This document shows, piece by piece, positions 54,803-62,420 of a stretch of DNA of 64,000 nt; the stretch's first letter is position 1, and each line of letters starts with the position of its first letter. A model generated the notes under the pieces. The model saw only the letters and a list, made by a program, of their open reading frames with translations, ran no database searches and was not told the DNA's origin. Source of the stretch: Rossellomorea vietnamensis (GTDB taxonomy: Bacteria > Bacillota > Bacilli > Bacillales > Bacillaceae_B). The stretch is from NCBI RefSeq assembly GCF_025398035.1, contig NZ_CP104558.1, positions 4,164,001 through 4,228,000 of the forward strand, in the 5' to 3' direction. Made by a program: the position numbers and the translations under genes.

Positions 54803-55540
54803 ATGAGAACAGACGGCAGAGAAAAGGATCAATTGCGACATATCGAAATCGAGACAGGATACGTCAAGCATCCGGAAGGTTCTGTATTGATAACGGTTGG
54901 TGAAACGAAGGTCATTTGTAACGCCAGTATCGAAGAGCGTGTGCCTCCGTTTATGAGGAACAGTGGAAAAGGGTGGATCACGGCGGAATATTCCATGCTT
55001 CCGAGAGCGACGGAAACGAGAAATATCCGTGAATCGTCCAAAGGGAAAATCTCGGGTAGGACGATGGAAATTCAACGCTTGATTGGACGTGCCCTGAGAG
55101 CGGTCGTTGACTTGGATGCGTTGGGAGAACGCACGATCTGGATCGATTGTGATGTCATTCAAGCAGATGGCGGGACAAGAACGGCTTCCATTACCGGGGC
55201 ATTCGTTGCCATGGCAATCGCCCTTGCCAAGCTTCAGGACAGTAAAAAGATTTCTTCATTCCCACTCAAGAGCTTCCTTGCAGCGACAAGTGTCGGGATT
55301 GTGGAAGAACACGGAGCAGTCCTTGATTTGAATTATATTGAAGATAGCAGCGCATTGGTGGATATGAACATCATCATGACGGGTGAGGGTGAATTTGTGG
55401 AGCTTCAGGGAACCGGTGAAGAAGCCACCTTTACAATGGATCAACTGCATCAATTACTGAAGCTTGGACAAGTTGGGATACACGAATTATTCCAAATCCA
55501 GCAGCAATCATTAGGTGATATCGTAAAGAGATTTCAATAA
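54803..55540 (+). CDS. rph: Ribonuclease PH
   Basis: A 245-residue phosphorolytic 3'-5' exoribonuclease that trims tRNA 3' ends. Signatures: [69 protein letters not shown] precedes the ATG. Heads rph-rdgB-ysnB. Confidence 0.96.
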   Translation: MRTDGREKDQLRHIEIETGYVKHPEGSVLITVGETKVICNASIEERVPPFMRNSGKGWITAEYSMLPRATETRNIRESSKGKISGRTMEIQRLIGRALRAVVDLDALGERTIWIDCDVIQADGGTRTASITGAFVAMAIALAKLQDSKKISSFPLKSFLAATSVGIVEEHGAVLDLNYIEDSSALVDMNIIMTGEGEFVELQGTGEEATFTMDQLHQLLKLGQVGIHELFQIQQQSLGDIVKRFQ

Positions 55541-55556
55541 AGGGATGAGAGAACCG

Positions 55557-56153
55557 ATGACAAAACGAGTGATCATAGCCACAAAGAACAGGGGAAAAGC
55601 AAAAGAATTCCAACATATGTTTGCGCCTTACGGGTATGAGGTACAAACATTACTAGACCTTCCTCATATTGAGGATGTGGAAGAAACAGGCGTAACCTTT
55701 GAAGAGAATGCGATTTTAAAAGCGGAAACTGTAGCCCGTGAATTAGGGGAACTTGTGATTGCCGATGATTCCGGGTTGGCCATCGATGCCCTTGAAGGTC
55801 GTCCGGGCGTGTATTCCGCGCGCTATGCCGGGGAAGAAAAAAGCGACGAAGCGAATATGACGAAAGTATTAGAGGAGCTTGAGTCAGTGGAAGAATCCGA
55901 CCGAACGGCCCGTTTTCACTGTGTGTTGGCCATTGCCGGCCCTGACATGGAAACGAAGACGGTGACAGGAAGTTGTGAAGGGATGATCCTGCGTGAGAAG
56001 AGAGGGACGAACGGGTTTGGCTACGATCCAATCTTCTTCGTGCCTTCCCTTGGAAAGACCATGGCTGAATTGACACAAGATGAAAAGAGTCAGATCAGTC
56101 ATCGAGGTCACGCACTAGAAAAGCTCGGAAATATGATTTCAGACTTAGTTTAA
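55557..56153 (+). CDS. rdgB: XTP/dITP diphosphatase (RdgB/HAM1 family, YsnA)
   Basis: A 198-residue house-cleaning nucleotidase that removes inosine and xanthosine triphosphates. N-terminal VIIATKNRGKAKEFQHMF, then VIADDSGLAIDALEGRPGVYSARYAG and TNGFGYDPIFFVP. ATG 55557 is preferred to ATG 55545, which nearly touches the AAAGGG ribosome binding site. 16 bases after rph. Confidence 0.94.
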   Translation: MTKRVIIATKNRGKAKEFQHMFAPYGYEVQTLLDLPHIEDVEETGVTFEENAILKAETVARELGELVIADDSGLAIDALEGRPGVYSARYAGEEKSDEANMTKVLEELESVEESDRTARFHCVLAIAGPDMETKTVTGSCEGMILREKRGTNGFGYDPIFFVPSLGKTMAELTQDEKSQISHRGHALEKLGNMISDLV

Positions 56154-56166
56154 AGGGTGAATCTGA

Positions 56167-56673
56167 ATGAGATTATTAGTTGTAAGTGACAGTCATGGAT
56201 CCAAAGATGAATTGTTGGATCTCTCAGAGATGTACAAGTCCAGTGTAGACGCCATGATTCACTGTGGTGACTCGGAGTTGAGTGCGGATGATCCTGCATT
56301 ATCATCTTATCTCATTGTCCGGGGGAACTGTGACATGGATGCACGACTGCCTGACGACCTGGTAGAGAAGGTAGACGACCACACCATCATGGTGACGCAC
56401 GGACATCACTATGGAATCAAGATGTCATTGATGAAACTCCGATACAGAGCGGAAGAGGTCGGGGCACAGTTTGTGTTCTTTGGTCACTCCCACTCACTGG
56501 GGGCAGAATGGATTAACGGCACATTATTCCTGAACCCTGGAAGCATCCTGCTGCCACGGGGAAGAAGTGAGCGTACCTACGCATTGGTAGATACGGAAGA
56601 TCAAGAAATCAACGTCACATTCCTGACCCACGATCATGTGGTGCTGGATGAATTGACGCAAACATTCAGCTAG
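56167..56673 (+). CDS. ysnB: YfcE/MJ0936-type metallophosphoesterase YsnB
   Basis: A 168-residue calcineurin-like phosphoesterase with the metal-ligand series VSDSHG, HCGDSE, RGNCD, VTHGHHYG and FGHSHS. Substrate unknown. AAAGGGTGA precedes the ATG, 13 bases behind rdgB. Ends the rph operon. Confidence 0.92.
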   Translation: MRLLVVSDSHGSKDELLDLSEMYKSSVDAMIHCGDSELSADDPALSSYLIVRGNCDMDARLPDDLVEKVDDHTIMVTHGHHYGIKMSLMKLRYRAEEVGAQFVFFGHSHSLGAEWINGTLFLNPGSILLPRGRSERTYALVDTEDQEINVTFLTHDHVVLDELTQTFS

Positions 56674-56685
56674 TGAAATATAGTG

Positions 56686-56720
56686 TGGGAACCCGTCTCG
56701 TACGGGTTCCCATTATGTTT
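56686..56720 (+). terminator. Probable terminator of rph-rdgB-ysnB
   Basis: Perfect 11-bp stem TGGGAACCCGT (56686-56696) with ACGGGTTCCCA (56702-56712), followed by TTATGTTTTG. Confidence 0.75.
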
Positions 56721-56842
56721 TGAATTATAAAAAGCAAAGCTGAAAAATAAAATAAAACTTTTTTTGAAAATCTGTTGACTTATTTATGCTATGTGAATAT
56801 AATAAATATTGTCCTTGAAAAACAAATAACAAAAACACACAC

Positions 56843-56919
<77 letters not shown>

Positions 56920-56962
56920 TAATCATTACATACGAACCTTGAGATCAGGGTTTTGACTAACA

Positions 56963-57003
56963 AGGGGTACTGACACAGTAACTGTGAGGTATCTCTTTTT
57001 TTA
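56963..57003 (+). terminator. Terminator between the two tRNA-Arg genes
   Basis: GGGGTACT pairs by wobbles with GGTATCTC around a CACAG-TAA-CTGTG hairpin, followed by seven Ts. Confidence 0.65.
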
Positions 57004-57055
57004 TCCGATACATAGTGCGATGTTTTTTTGAATCATTTTGCTAACATTTCAATGT

Positions 57056-57132
57056 GTCCCAGTAGCTCAGCAGGATAGAGCAACAGTTTCCTAAACTGTA
57101 GGTCGGGAGTTCGAATCTCTTCTGGGACGCCA
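57056..57132 (+). tRNA. tRNA-Arg (anticodon CCU)
   Basis: A 77-nt cloverleaf with CCA: acceptor GTCCCAG/CTGGGAC, anticodon stem ACAGT/ACTGT with loop TTCCTAA (anticodon CCT), T loop TTCGAAT. Outside the anticodon arm it is nearly identical to the tRNA-Arg at 56843. Reads AGG codons. Confidence 0.96.
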
Positions 57133-57149
57133 TAAACCCTACATACGTA

Positions 57150-57179
57150 AAGCTTACCCCAATGAGGTAGGCTTTTTTT
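57150..57179 (+). terminator. Rho-independent terminator after tRNA-Arg(CCU)
   Basis: AAGCTTACC (57150-57158) pairs with GGTAGGCTT (57166-57174), one wobble, then Ts. Confidence 0.85.
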
Positions 57180-57240
57180 GTTATCCAAATGATATCGTGC
57201 TAAACTAATACAAACTAAACAGTATAGGCGGGTACGTTTT

Positions 57241-58245
57241 ATGAATAAGGGAAACCAAGAAGGAAAAGGGAAGATTGTACAGTTCCCAGGATTGAAGGAC
57301 CGGCTGCTGGAAAAAGGGGTGCAGGCCCTGGAAAAAGGGGAAGTCCATGAATCCTCCCAGCTCCTCGCACAAGCCTATGAATTGGAACCGGATAACCCGG
57401 ACATCAATACGGCACTCGTATTATCGCTCTATGAAAGCAAACAATACGATCAGGCTGGATCCATATGTAAAGAGATGCTCCTCGAAGGAATCGGTGACTA
57501 TTTCGAGGTCGTGGATATGTACTTAATGATTCTGATACAGCTTCACAAGCACAGTGAAGTGATCGATACAATCAATGCCCTTTTTGATGAAAGGGAAGTA
57601 CCCTTTGAAAAGGAAGAACACTTCAGGAAGCTTCTCCATTTCAGTGAAAAGGTAGTGAACGGGAAAGCGGCTGTTCCTGAGAAGGAAGTAGAGAATGAAG
57701 ATCAATCGTCAATCTTGACAGGAAAAAGCCTCGAGGAACAGACGTTGATTGTGGCACAGCTCGTTCATCGTAATATTCACCCGTTCATCGGGGAATTGCA
57801 GGGGGTTTTACAGGATCCCGATGCCCATCCGTTTTTACAAACGATGATATTAAATGTTTTAAAAGAGCATGGAATGGATAAAGAAGTAGTTGTGGTGAAG
57901 TTAGGGATGGAAGAGCGGGTTCATCCCGCAGCGTTGGAAGACGTTTTCGAGTCGGATTTCTTCACCGGGGTCACGCATGCCCTGGATGAGCTTCTGGCAC
58001 AAACGAATCCCACTCTATTTCAGCACGCAGAAGAATTACTGAAACGTCACGCCTTTCTGCTCTATCCATTTACACTTAAAGAAGAACCGGACGAAATCGC
58101 TGCGGTATATGCCTATTACACCGCCGGGATGTTTGCCGATGCGATCCTTGAAGAAGAGTTAAAAGAGCAGGTTGAAAGCAGTCAGGCTAAAGGGATTTTA
58201 TCAAGGCTTACGGAACTAGAGGAAATTTCCTCTCCGAATATTTAA
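57241..58245 (+). CDS. ysoA: TPR-repeat protein YsoA
   Basis: A 334-residue cytosolic protein with tetratricopeptide-like helices (VQALEKGEVHESSQLLAQAY then ELEPDNPDINTALVLSLYES, about residues 25-75), probably a protein-interaction scaffold. Position between the tRNA genes and tig matches B. subtilis ysoA. Function unknown. Confidence 0.87.
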   Translation: MNKGNQEGKGKIVQFPGLKDRLLEKGVQALEKGEVHESSQLLAQAYELEPDNPDINTALVLSLYESKQYDQAGSICKEMLLEGIGDYFEVVDMYLMILIQLHKHSEVIDTINALFDEREVPFEKEEHFRKLLHFSEKVVNGKAAVPEKEVENEDQSSILTGKSLEEQTLIVAQLVHRNIHPFIGELQGVLQDPDAHPFLQTMILNVLKEHGMDKEVVVVKLGMEERVHPAALEDVFESDFFTGVTHALDELLAQTNPTLFQHAEELLKRHAFLLYPFTLKEEPDEIAAVYAYYTAGMFADAILEEELKEQVESSQAKGILSRLTELEEISSPNI

Positions 58246-58255
58246 ACCCCCTCTG

Positions 58256-58283
58256 TTGAAAGACAGTGGCTGTATGTTATAAT
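58256..58283 (+). promoter_or_regulatory. Sigma-A promoter of tig
   Basis: TTGAAA (58256-58261), 16-bp spacer, TATAAT (58278-58283). Confidence 0.75.
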
Positions 58284-58406
58284 GTAATGGTTGTAATGTA
58301 AAAGTTTTTCATATATTTACGATGATAGTGCTAGATTCACACGGGACTATCTACTACTATGCGTAAAAAAATTAAGATCAACTATAGATTTGTTGGAGGG
58401 AACAGT

Positions 58407-59693
58407 ATGTCTGCAAAATGGGAAAAGCAAGAAGGAAACCAAGGAGTACTTACAATTGAAGTAGAAGCTGCAAAAGTAAACGAAGGTTTGGACGCAGCAT
58501 TCAAAAAAGTTGTGAAACAAGTGAACGTACCAGGATTCCGTAAAGGGAAAATGCCTCGCGGAATGTTCGAAAAACGTTTTGGTGTGGAATCACTTTACCA
58601 AGATGCATTAGATTTCATCTTACCTGAGGCATATGCGAAAGCAATCGAAGAAACAGGAATCGATCCAATCGACCGTCCTGAAATCGATGTCGAGCAAATG
58701 GAAAAAGGAAAAGACCTGATCTTCACTGCTAAAGTACAAGTGAAACCAGAAGTGAAACTTGGCGAATACAAAGGTCTTGAAGTTGAAAAAATGGAAACAG
58801 AAGTAACAGCTGAGGACGTTGAAGCAGAACTTACTTCACTTCAAGAAAAACAAGCTGAGCTTGCTGTCAAAGAAGATGGAAAAGCTGAAGAAGGCGACAC
58901 AGTGACAATGGATTTCGAAGGATTCGTTGACGGTGAAGCATTCGAAGGCGGCCAAGCTGAGAACTATTCACTTGAATTAGGTTCTGGTCAGTTCATCCCA
59001 GGATTCGAAGAGCAACTGGTTGGTGTTGCAGCAGGAGAAGAGAAAGAAGTAGAAGTAAACTTCCCTGAGGAATACCATGCAGCTGAGCTTGCTGGCAAGC
59101 CTGCTACATTCAAAGTAAAAGTTCACGAAATCAAAGCGAAAGAACTTCCGGCACTTGATGATGAGTTCGCAAAAGACGCTGACGAAGAAGTTGAAACGCT
59201 TGCTGAACTAAAAGAAAAAATCGAAAAACGCCTTCAAGAGTCTAAAAAGAACGAAGCTGAAACAGCGGTTCGTGAAACACTTGTAAATAAAGCTTCTGAC
59301 AACGCTGAAGTTGAAATCCCAGAAGTAATGGTTAAAGCTGAAGTGGACCGTATGATGCAAGAGTTCGAACAACGCCTGCAAATGCAAGGTATGAACCTTG
59401 ATCTTTACTTCCAATTCTCTGGTCAATCAGAAGAAGATCTTCGCGGTCAAATGACAGAGGATGCTGGCAAACGCGTTCGCACTAACTTAACACTTGAAGC
59501 AATCGCGGCAGCGGAAAACCTGGAAGTAACCGACGAAGAAGCAGAAGAAGAAGTAAACAAAATGGCTGAACAATACAACATGACTGCTGATAACATCAAA
59601 CAAGCACTAGGCGGCCTTGACACACTTAAAGCTGACCTTAAAGTACGTAAAGCAGTAGAATTCCTTGTTGAAAACAGCAAAACTGTAGCATAA
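58407..59693 (+). CDS. tig: Trigger factor
   Basis: A 428-residue ribosome-bound chaperone and prolyl isomerase. N-terminal domain with the ribosome-docking loop [21 protein letters not shown]-type isomerase domain (about 160-245, [19 protein letters not shown]), and long helical C-terminal arms. ATG 58407 follows TTGGAGGG; an in-frame ATG at 58359 lacks a site and encodes a non-family extension. Codon usage is that of a highly expressed gene. Confidence 0.97.
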   Translation: MSAKWEKQEGNQGVLTIEVEAAKVNEGLDAAFKKVVKQVNVPGFRKGKMPRGMFEKRFGVESLYQDALDFILPEAYAKAIEETGIDPIDRPEIDVEQMEKGKDLIFTAKVQVKPEVKLGEYKGLEVEKMETEVTAEDVEAELTSLQEKQAELAVKEDGKAEEGDTVTMDFEGFVDGEAFEGGQAENYSLELGSGQFIPGFEEQLVGVAAGEEKEVEVNFPEEYHAAELAGKPATFKVKVHEIKAKELPALDDEFAKDADEEVETLAELKEKIEKRLQESKKNEAETAVRETLVNKASDNAEVEIPEVMVKAEVDRMMQEFEQRLQMQGMNLDLYFQFSGQSEEDLRGQMTEDAGKRVRTNLTLEAIAAAENLEVTDEEAEEEVNKMAEQYNMTADNIKQALGGLDTLKADLKVRKAVEFLVENSKTVA

Positions 59694-59703
59694 TAAAAAT
59701 AGC

Positions 59704-59735
59704 AAACAAGGCGCGATTTCTTCGTGCCTTGTTTT
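59704..59735 (+). terminator. Rho-independent terminator of tig
   Basis: AACAAGGCGCG pairs with CGTGCCTTGTT (one wobble) around ATTTCTT, ending in T-rich sequence. Confidence 0.85.
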
Positions 59736-59740
59736 GTACA

Positions 59741-59985
59741 ATGAAGCGGAAGCGGATATACCCCGTGATTTGGCTCATTCGTGTGAAACGAATGTTTCAC
59801 ACGTTTTTCAAGCTTTGCTGAAAAGTAGCCATCATCATCAAAAGCGAAAGAGCAAATGAGTTTGCTCCGTCGCTTTTGATGATGATGGCGTAAATGAGCC
59901 AAATCACTAAGCTTCACTTCATAAGTTAGTAATTGTTTTCGCTTTTAAGAATAAGAACCACTATTTTTGGAAAAAGCTTATGAAG
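59741..59985. repeat. Multi-branched inverted-repeat element between tig and clpX
   Basis: An outer perfect 15-bp stem (GTGATTTGGCTCATT, 59765-59779, with 59893-59907) encloses three hairpins: a 10-bp stem with GAAT loop (59780-59789 with 59794-59803), a TTTTCA/TGAAAA hairpin (59805-59824), and a 20-bp perfect stem (59828-59847 with 59870-59889) topped, after a 2x2 internal loop, by GAGCAAA/TTTGCTC. Further out ATGAAGCGG (59741) is echoed by TGAAGCGGGG near 59981, and CTTCATAAG (59917-59925) is the inverse of CTTATGAAG (59977-59985). No ORF. Could be a non-autonomous mobile element or a structured RNA. Confidence 0.85.
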
Positions 59986-60258
59986 CGGGGTTGCACTACT
60001 TTTCACCATGAACATACATAATCAGATTCCTTACATTACCTGACTTCAATTGGACAAAATAAACATTGGCAATGTAAAAGATTTGCTAAAATGCACGATA
60101 CATAATAAGATGATTCTTAAGAATCGTATCAATTTCTTTACGAACATATAATATGATAAAATGCAGTACATAACTTTAGGTAATAGGGATGTAAGGAATC
60201 GTTCGTTTGATGAAACAGAGCACGATTTTATGAAGTTTTAACGAAGGGGTGAAAATCA

Positions 60259-61530
60259 TTGTTTAAATTTAATGATGAAAAAGGGCAATTAAAATGTTCT
60301 TTTTGCGGAAAAACTCAAGACCAAGTTCGTAAACTAGTCGCTGGACCAGGTGTGTATATTTGTGATGAGTGCATCGAGCTTTGCACAGAAATCGTAGAAG
60401 AAGAGCTGGGTACAGAAGAAGAAGTAGAATTCAAAGACGTACCGAAACCACGTGAAATCCGTGAAATTCTCGACGAATACGTCATCGGACAGGACCAGGC
60501 GAAGAAATCACTGGCAGTAGCGGTTTACAATCACTACAAGCGTATCAACTCCAGCAGCAAAGTCGATGACGTTGAATTGTCTAAGAGTAATATAGCCATG
60601 ATTGGACCGACTGGTAGCGGGAAAACCCTCCTCGCCCAAACTCTGGCTCGTATTCTTAACGTTCCTTTCGCCATCGCGGACGCGACTTCTTTAACAGAAG
60701 CCGGTTACGTCGGGGAAGATGTAGAAAATATTCTATTGAAACTGATCCAGGCAGCTGACTACGATGTGGAAAAAGCTGAAAAAGGGATCATCTACATCGA
60801 TGAAATCGATAAAGTGGCAAGGAAATCCGAAAATCCATCCATCACAAGGGATGTATCAGGTGAAGGGGTGCAACAAGCCCTATTGAAAATTCTTGAAGGT
60901 ACGGTAGCAAGTGTTCCACCACAAGGCGGACGCAAGCACCCTCACCAGGAATTCATTCAGATCGATACGTCCAATGTCCTATTCATTTGTGGTGGAGCAT
61001 TCGACGGAATCGAACAAATCATCAAGCGCCGTTTAGGTCAAAAGGTAATCGGATTCGGTTCTGATCCTAAAAACGCTGATGTGAAAGAAGATAAGTCCCT
61101 GCTTTCTAAAGTTGTTCCTGAAGACTTATTGAGATTCGGATTGATTCCGGAATTCATCGGTCGTTTACCGGTCATTTCAAGCCTTGAGCCTCTTGATGAA
61201 GAAGCGCTGGTTGAAATCCTGACTAAACCTAAAAACGCATTGGTCAAACAATACCAAAAAATGCTTGAATTGGATGATGTCGAGCTTGAGTTCACAGAAG
61301 ATGCCCTGCTTGAAATCTCTAAAAAAGCAATTGAGCGTAAAACAGGTGCACGTGGGCTGCGATCCATCATCGAAACGATGATGCTCGATGTAATGTTCGA
61401 TCTTCCTTCACGTGATGATATTAAAAAATGTATCATTACGAAAGAGACGATCCTTGAAGATGCAGCTCCTCATTTAATGCTTGAGGATGGCACCATGATC
61501 GATCCAAACGAAGAAAAGACATCAGCTTAA
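60259..61530 (+). CDS. clpX: ATP-dependent Clp protease ATP-binding subunit ClpX
   Basis: AAA+ unfoldase (423 residues) feeding substrates to ClpP. N-terminal zinc domain with CSFCGK and CDECIELC, Walker A GPTGSGKT, Walker [13 protein letters not shown], pore region YVGEDVEN, and sensor-2 [11 protein letters not shown]. The start is TTG 60259 ([10 protein letters not shown]), with AAGGGGTG 9 nt upstream. The 320 bases before it contain the multi-hairpin element, a 14-bp palindrome GATTCTTAAGAATC (60112-60125) and a TATAAT (60147-60152) without a good -35. Confidence 0.97.
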   Translation: MFKFNDEKGQLKCSFCGKTQDQVRKLVAGPGVYICDECIELCTEIVEEELGTEEEVEFKDVPKPREIREILDEYVIGQDQAKKSLAVAVYNHYKRINSSSKVDDVELSKSNIAMIGPTGSGKTLLAQTLARILNVPFAIADATSLTEAGYVGEDVENILLKLIQAADYDVEKAEKGIIYIDEIDKVARKSENPSITRDVSGEGVQQALLKILEGTVASVPPQGGRKHPHQEFIQIDTSNVLFICGGAFDGIEQIIKRRLGQKVIGFGSDPKNADVKEDKSLLSKVVPEDLLRFGLIPEFIGRLPVISSLEPLDEEALVEILTKPKNALVKQYQKMLELDDVELEFTEDALLEISKKAIERKTGARGLRSIIETMMLDVMFDLPSRDDIKKCIITKETILEDAAPHLMLEDGTMIDPNEEKTSA

Positions 61531-61541
61531 TAGCTTAACGT

Positions 61542-61577
61542 AAAGCCGGGAATGATCCTTCATTCCCGGCTTTTTTT
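61542..61577 (+). terminator. Rho-independent terminator of clpX
   Basis: Perfect 13-bp stem AAAGCCGGGAATG (61542-61554) with CATTCCCGGCTTT (61561-61573), then Ts. Confidence 0.92.
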
Positions 61578-61609
61578 ACGACTGGAAATATAGAAAGGAG
61601 ATGGGACGG

Positions 61610-62299
61610 TTGGACAATAAGAAAACCAAGGTGGCCATTAGCTGGAGTGGCGGGAAAGACGGGTGTCTGGCTTTGTATCGTACTTTAAAAGCCGGCAAAA
61701 AAGTAGAGTGTCTCATTTCTATGGTCTCTGAAAAACATGAACGGAATCATGCTCACGGTCTAAGGTTGAATATCCTTGAGCATCAGGCAAAAGCCCTTGG
61801 TATTCCGCTGGTACTTGTGAATTCCGGAAATGATTATGAGCGTTCCCTCATCGGGGCATTATCAGATTTAAAGCAGGATAAGGGTGTGGATGAAATTGTC
61901 TTTGGAAGCTTATATGCACAAGAAGATCGAAAGTGGAATGAAGAAGTGGCAGTGAAAGCGGGTCTCTCACCCTCATTTCCCGTATGGATATCGGAGGGGG
62001 AAAGCAGTCAATTACTGAAAGAATTCATCACACTTGGATTTTCTGCCGTCGTATGCAGGGCTTCCGAGAAGGTATTCGACCAGTCATGGGCCGGCAGAAT
62101 GCTCGATTGGAAATTTTATAAGGATATCCACCGTATGAAAGGCTGCTGCGTCATGGGTGAAGCCGGTGAATACCACACCTTCGTCCTGGACGGTCCGATC
62201 TTCTCTAAAAAAATTCACATCGTACAATCTGGAGTGGTCATGAACTCAGGACTATGGTCTTTAGATATTGAGGATTGTCGATTAGTAGAGAAAAATTGA
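61610..62299 (+). CDS. PP-loop ATP pyrophosphatase (Dph6/diphthine-ammonia ligase-like)
   Basis: A 229-residue N-type ATP pyrophosphatase with the PP-loop SWSGGKDGCLAL and the family segments HGLRLNILEHQAKALGIPL, IVFGSLYAQEDRKWNE and GEAGEYHTFVLDGPIF, as in eukaryotic/archaeal Dph6. Bacteria lack diphthamide, so the bacterial substrate is unknown. TTG 61610 has AAAGGAG 9 nt upstream; ATG 61601 overlaps that site. It lies between clpX and lonB, which I recall as adjacent in B. subtilis. Confidence 0.85.
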   Translation: MDNKKTKVAISWSGGKDGCLALYRTLKAGKKVECLISMVSEKHERNHAHGLRLNILEHQAKALGIPLVLVNSGNDYERSLIGALSDLKQDKGVDEIVFGSLYAQEDRKWNEEVAVKAGLSPSFPVWISEGESSQLLKEFITLGFSAVVCRASEKVFDQSWAGRMLDWKFYKDIHRMKGCCVMGEAGEYHTFVLDGPIFSKKIHIVQSGVVMNSGLWSLDIEDCRLVEKN

Positions 62300-62353
62300 A
62301 GTAATATACATATCTTTTTATGCTTTTTAAACCATCCCCTTACCGAATTTTTT

Positions 62354-62384
62354 TGTTTATTCCCACAAGGTCAAGGAGATACTA
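62354..62384 (+). promoter_or_regulatory. Sigma-F promoter of lonB
   Basis: GGAGATACTA (62375-62384) fits the sigma-F -10 pattern GGNRAYAMTW completely; TGTTTA (62354-62359), 15 bp upstream, matches the -35 WGCATA at four of six positions. lonB is forespore-expressed in B. subtilis. Confidence 0.7.
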
Positions 62385-62420
62385 ACCGATAACAACTTGT
62401 ATCTACTTGGAGGGAGACGA

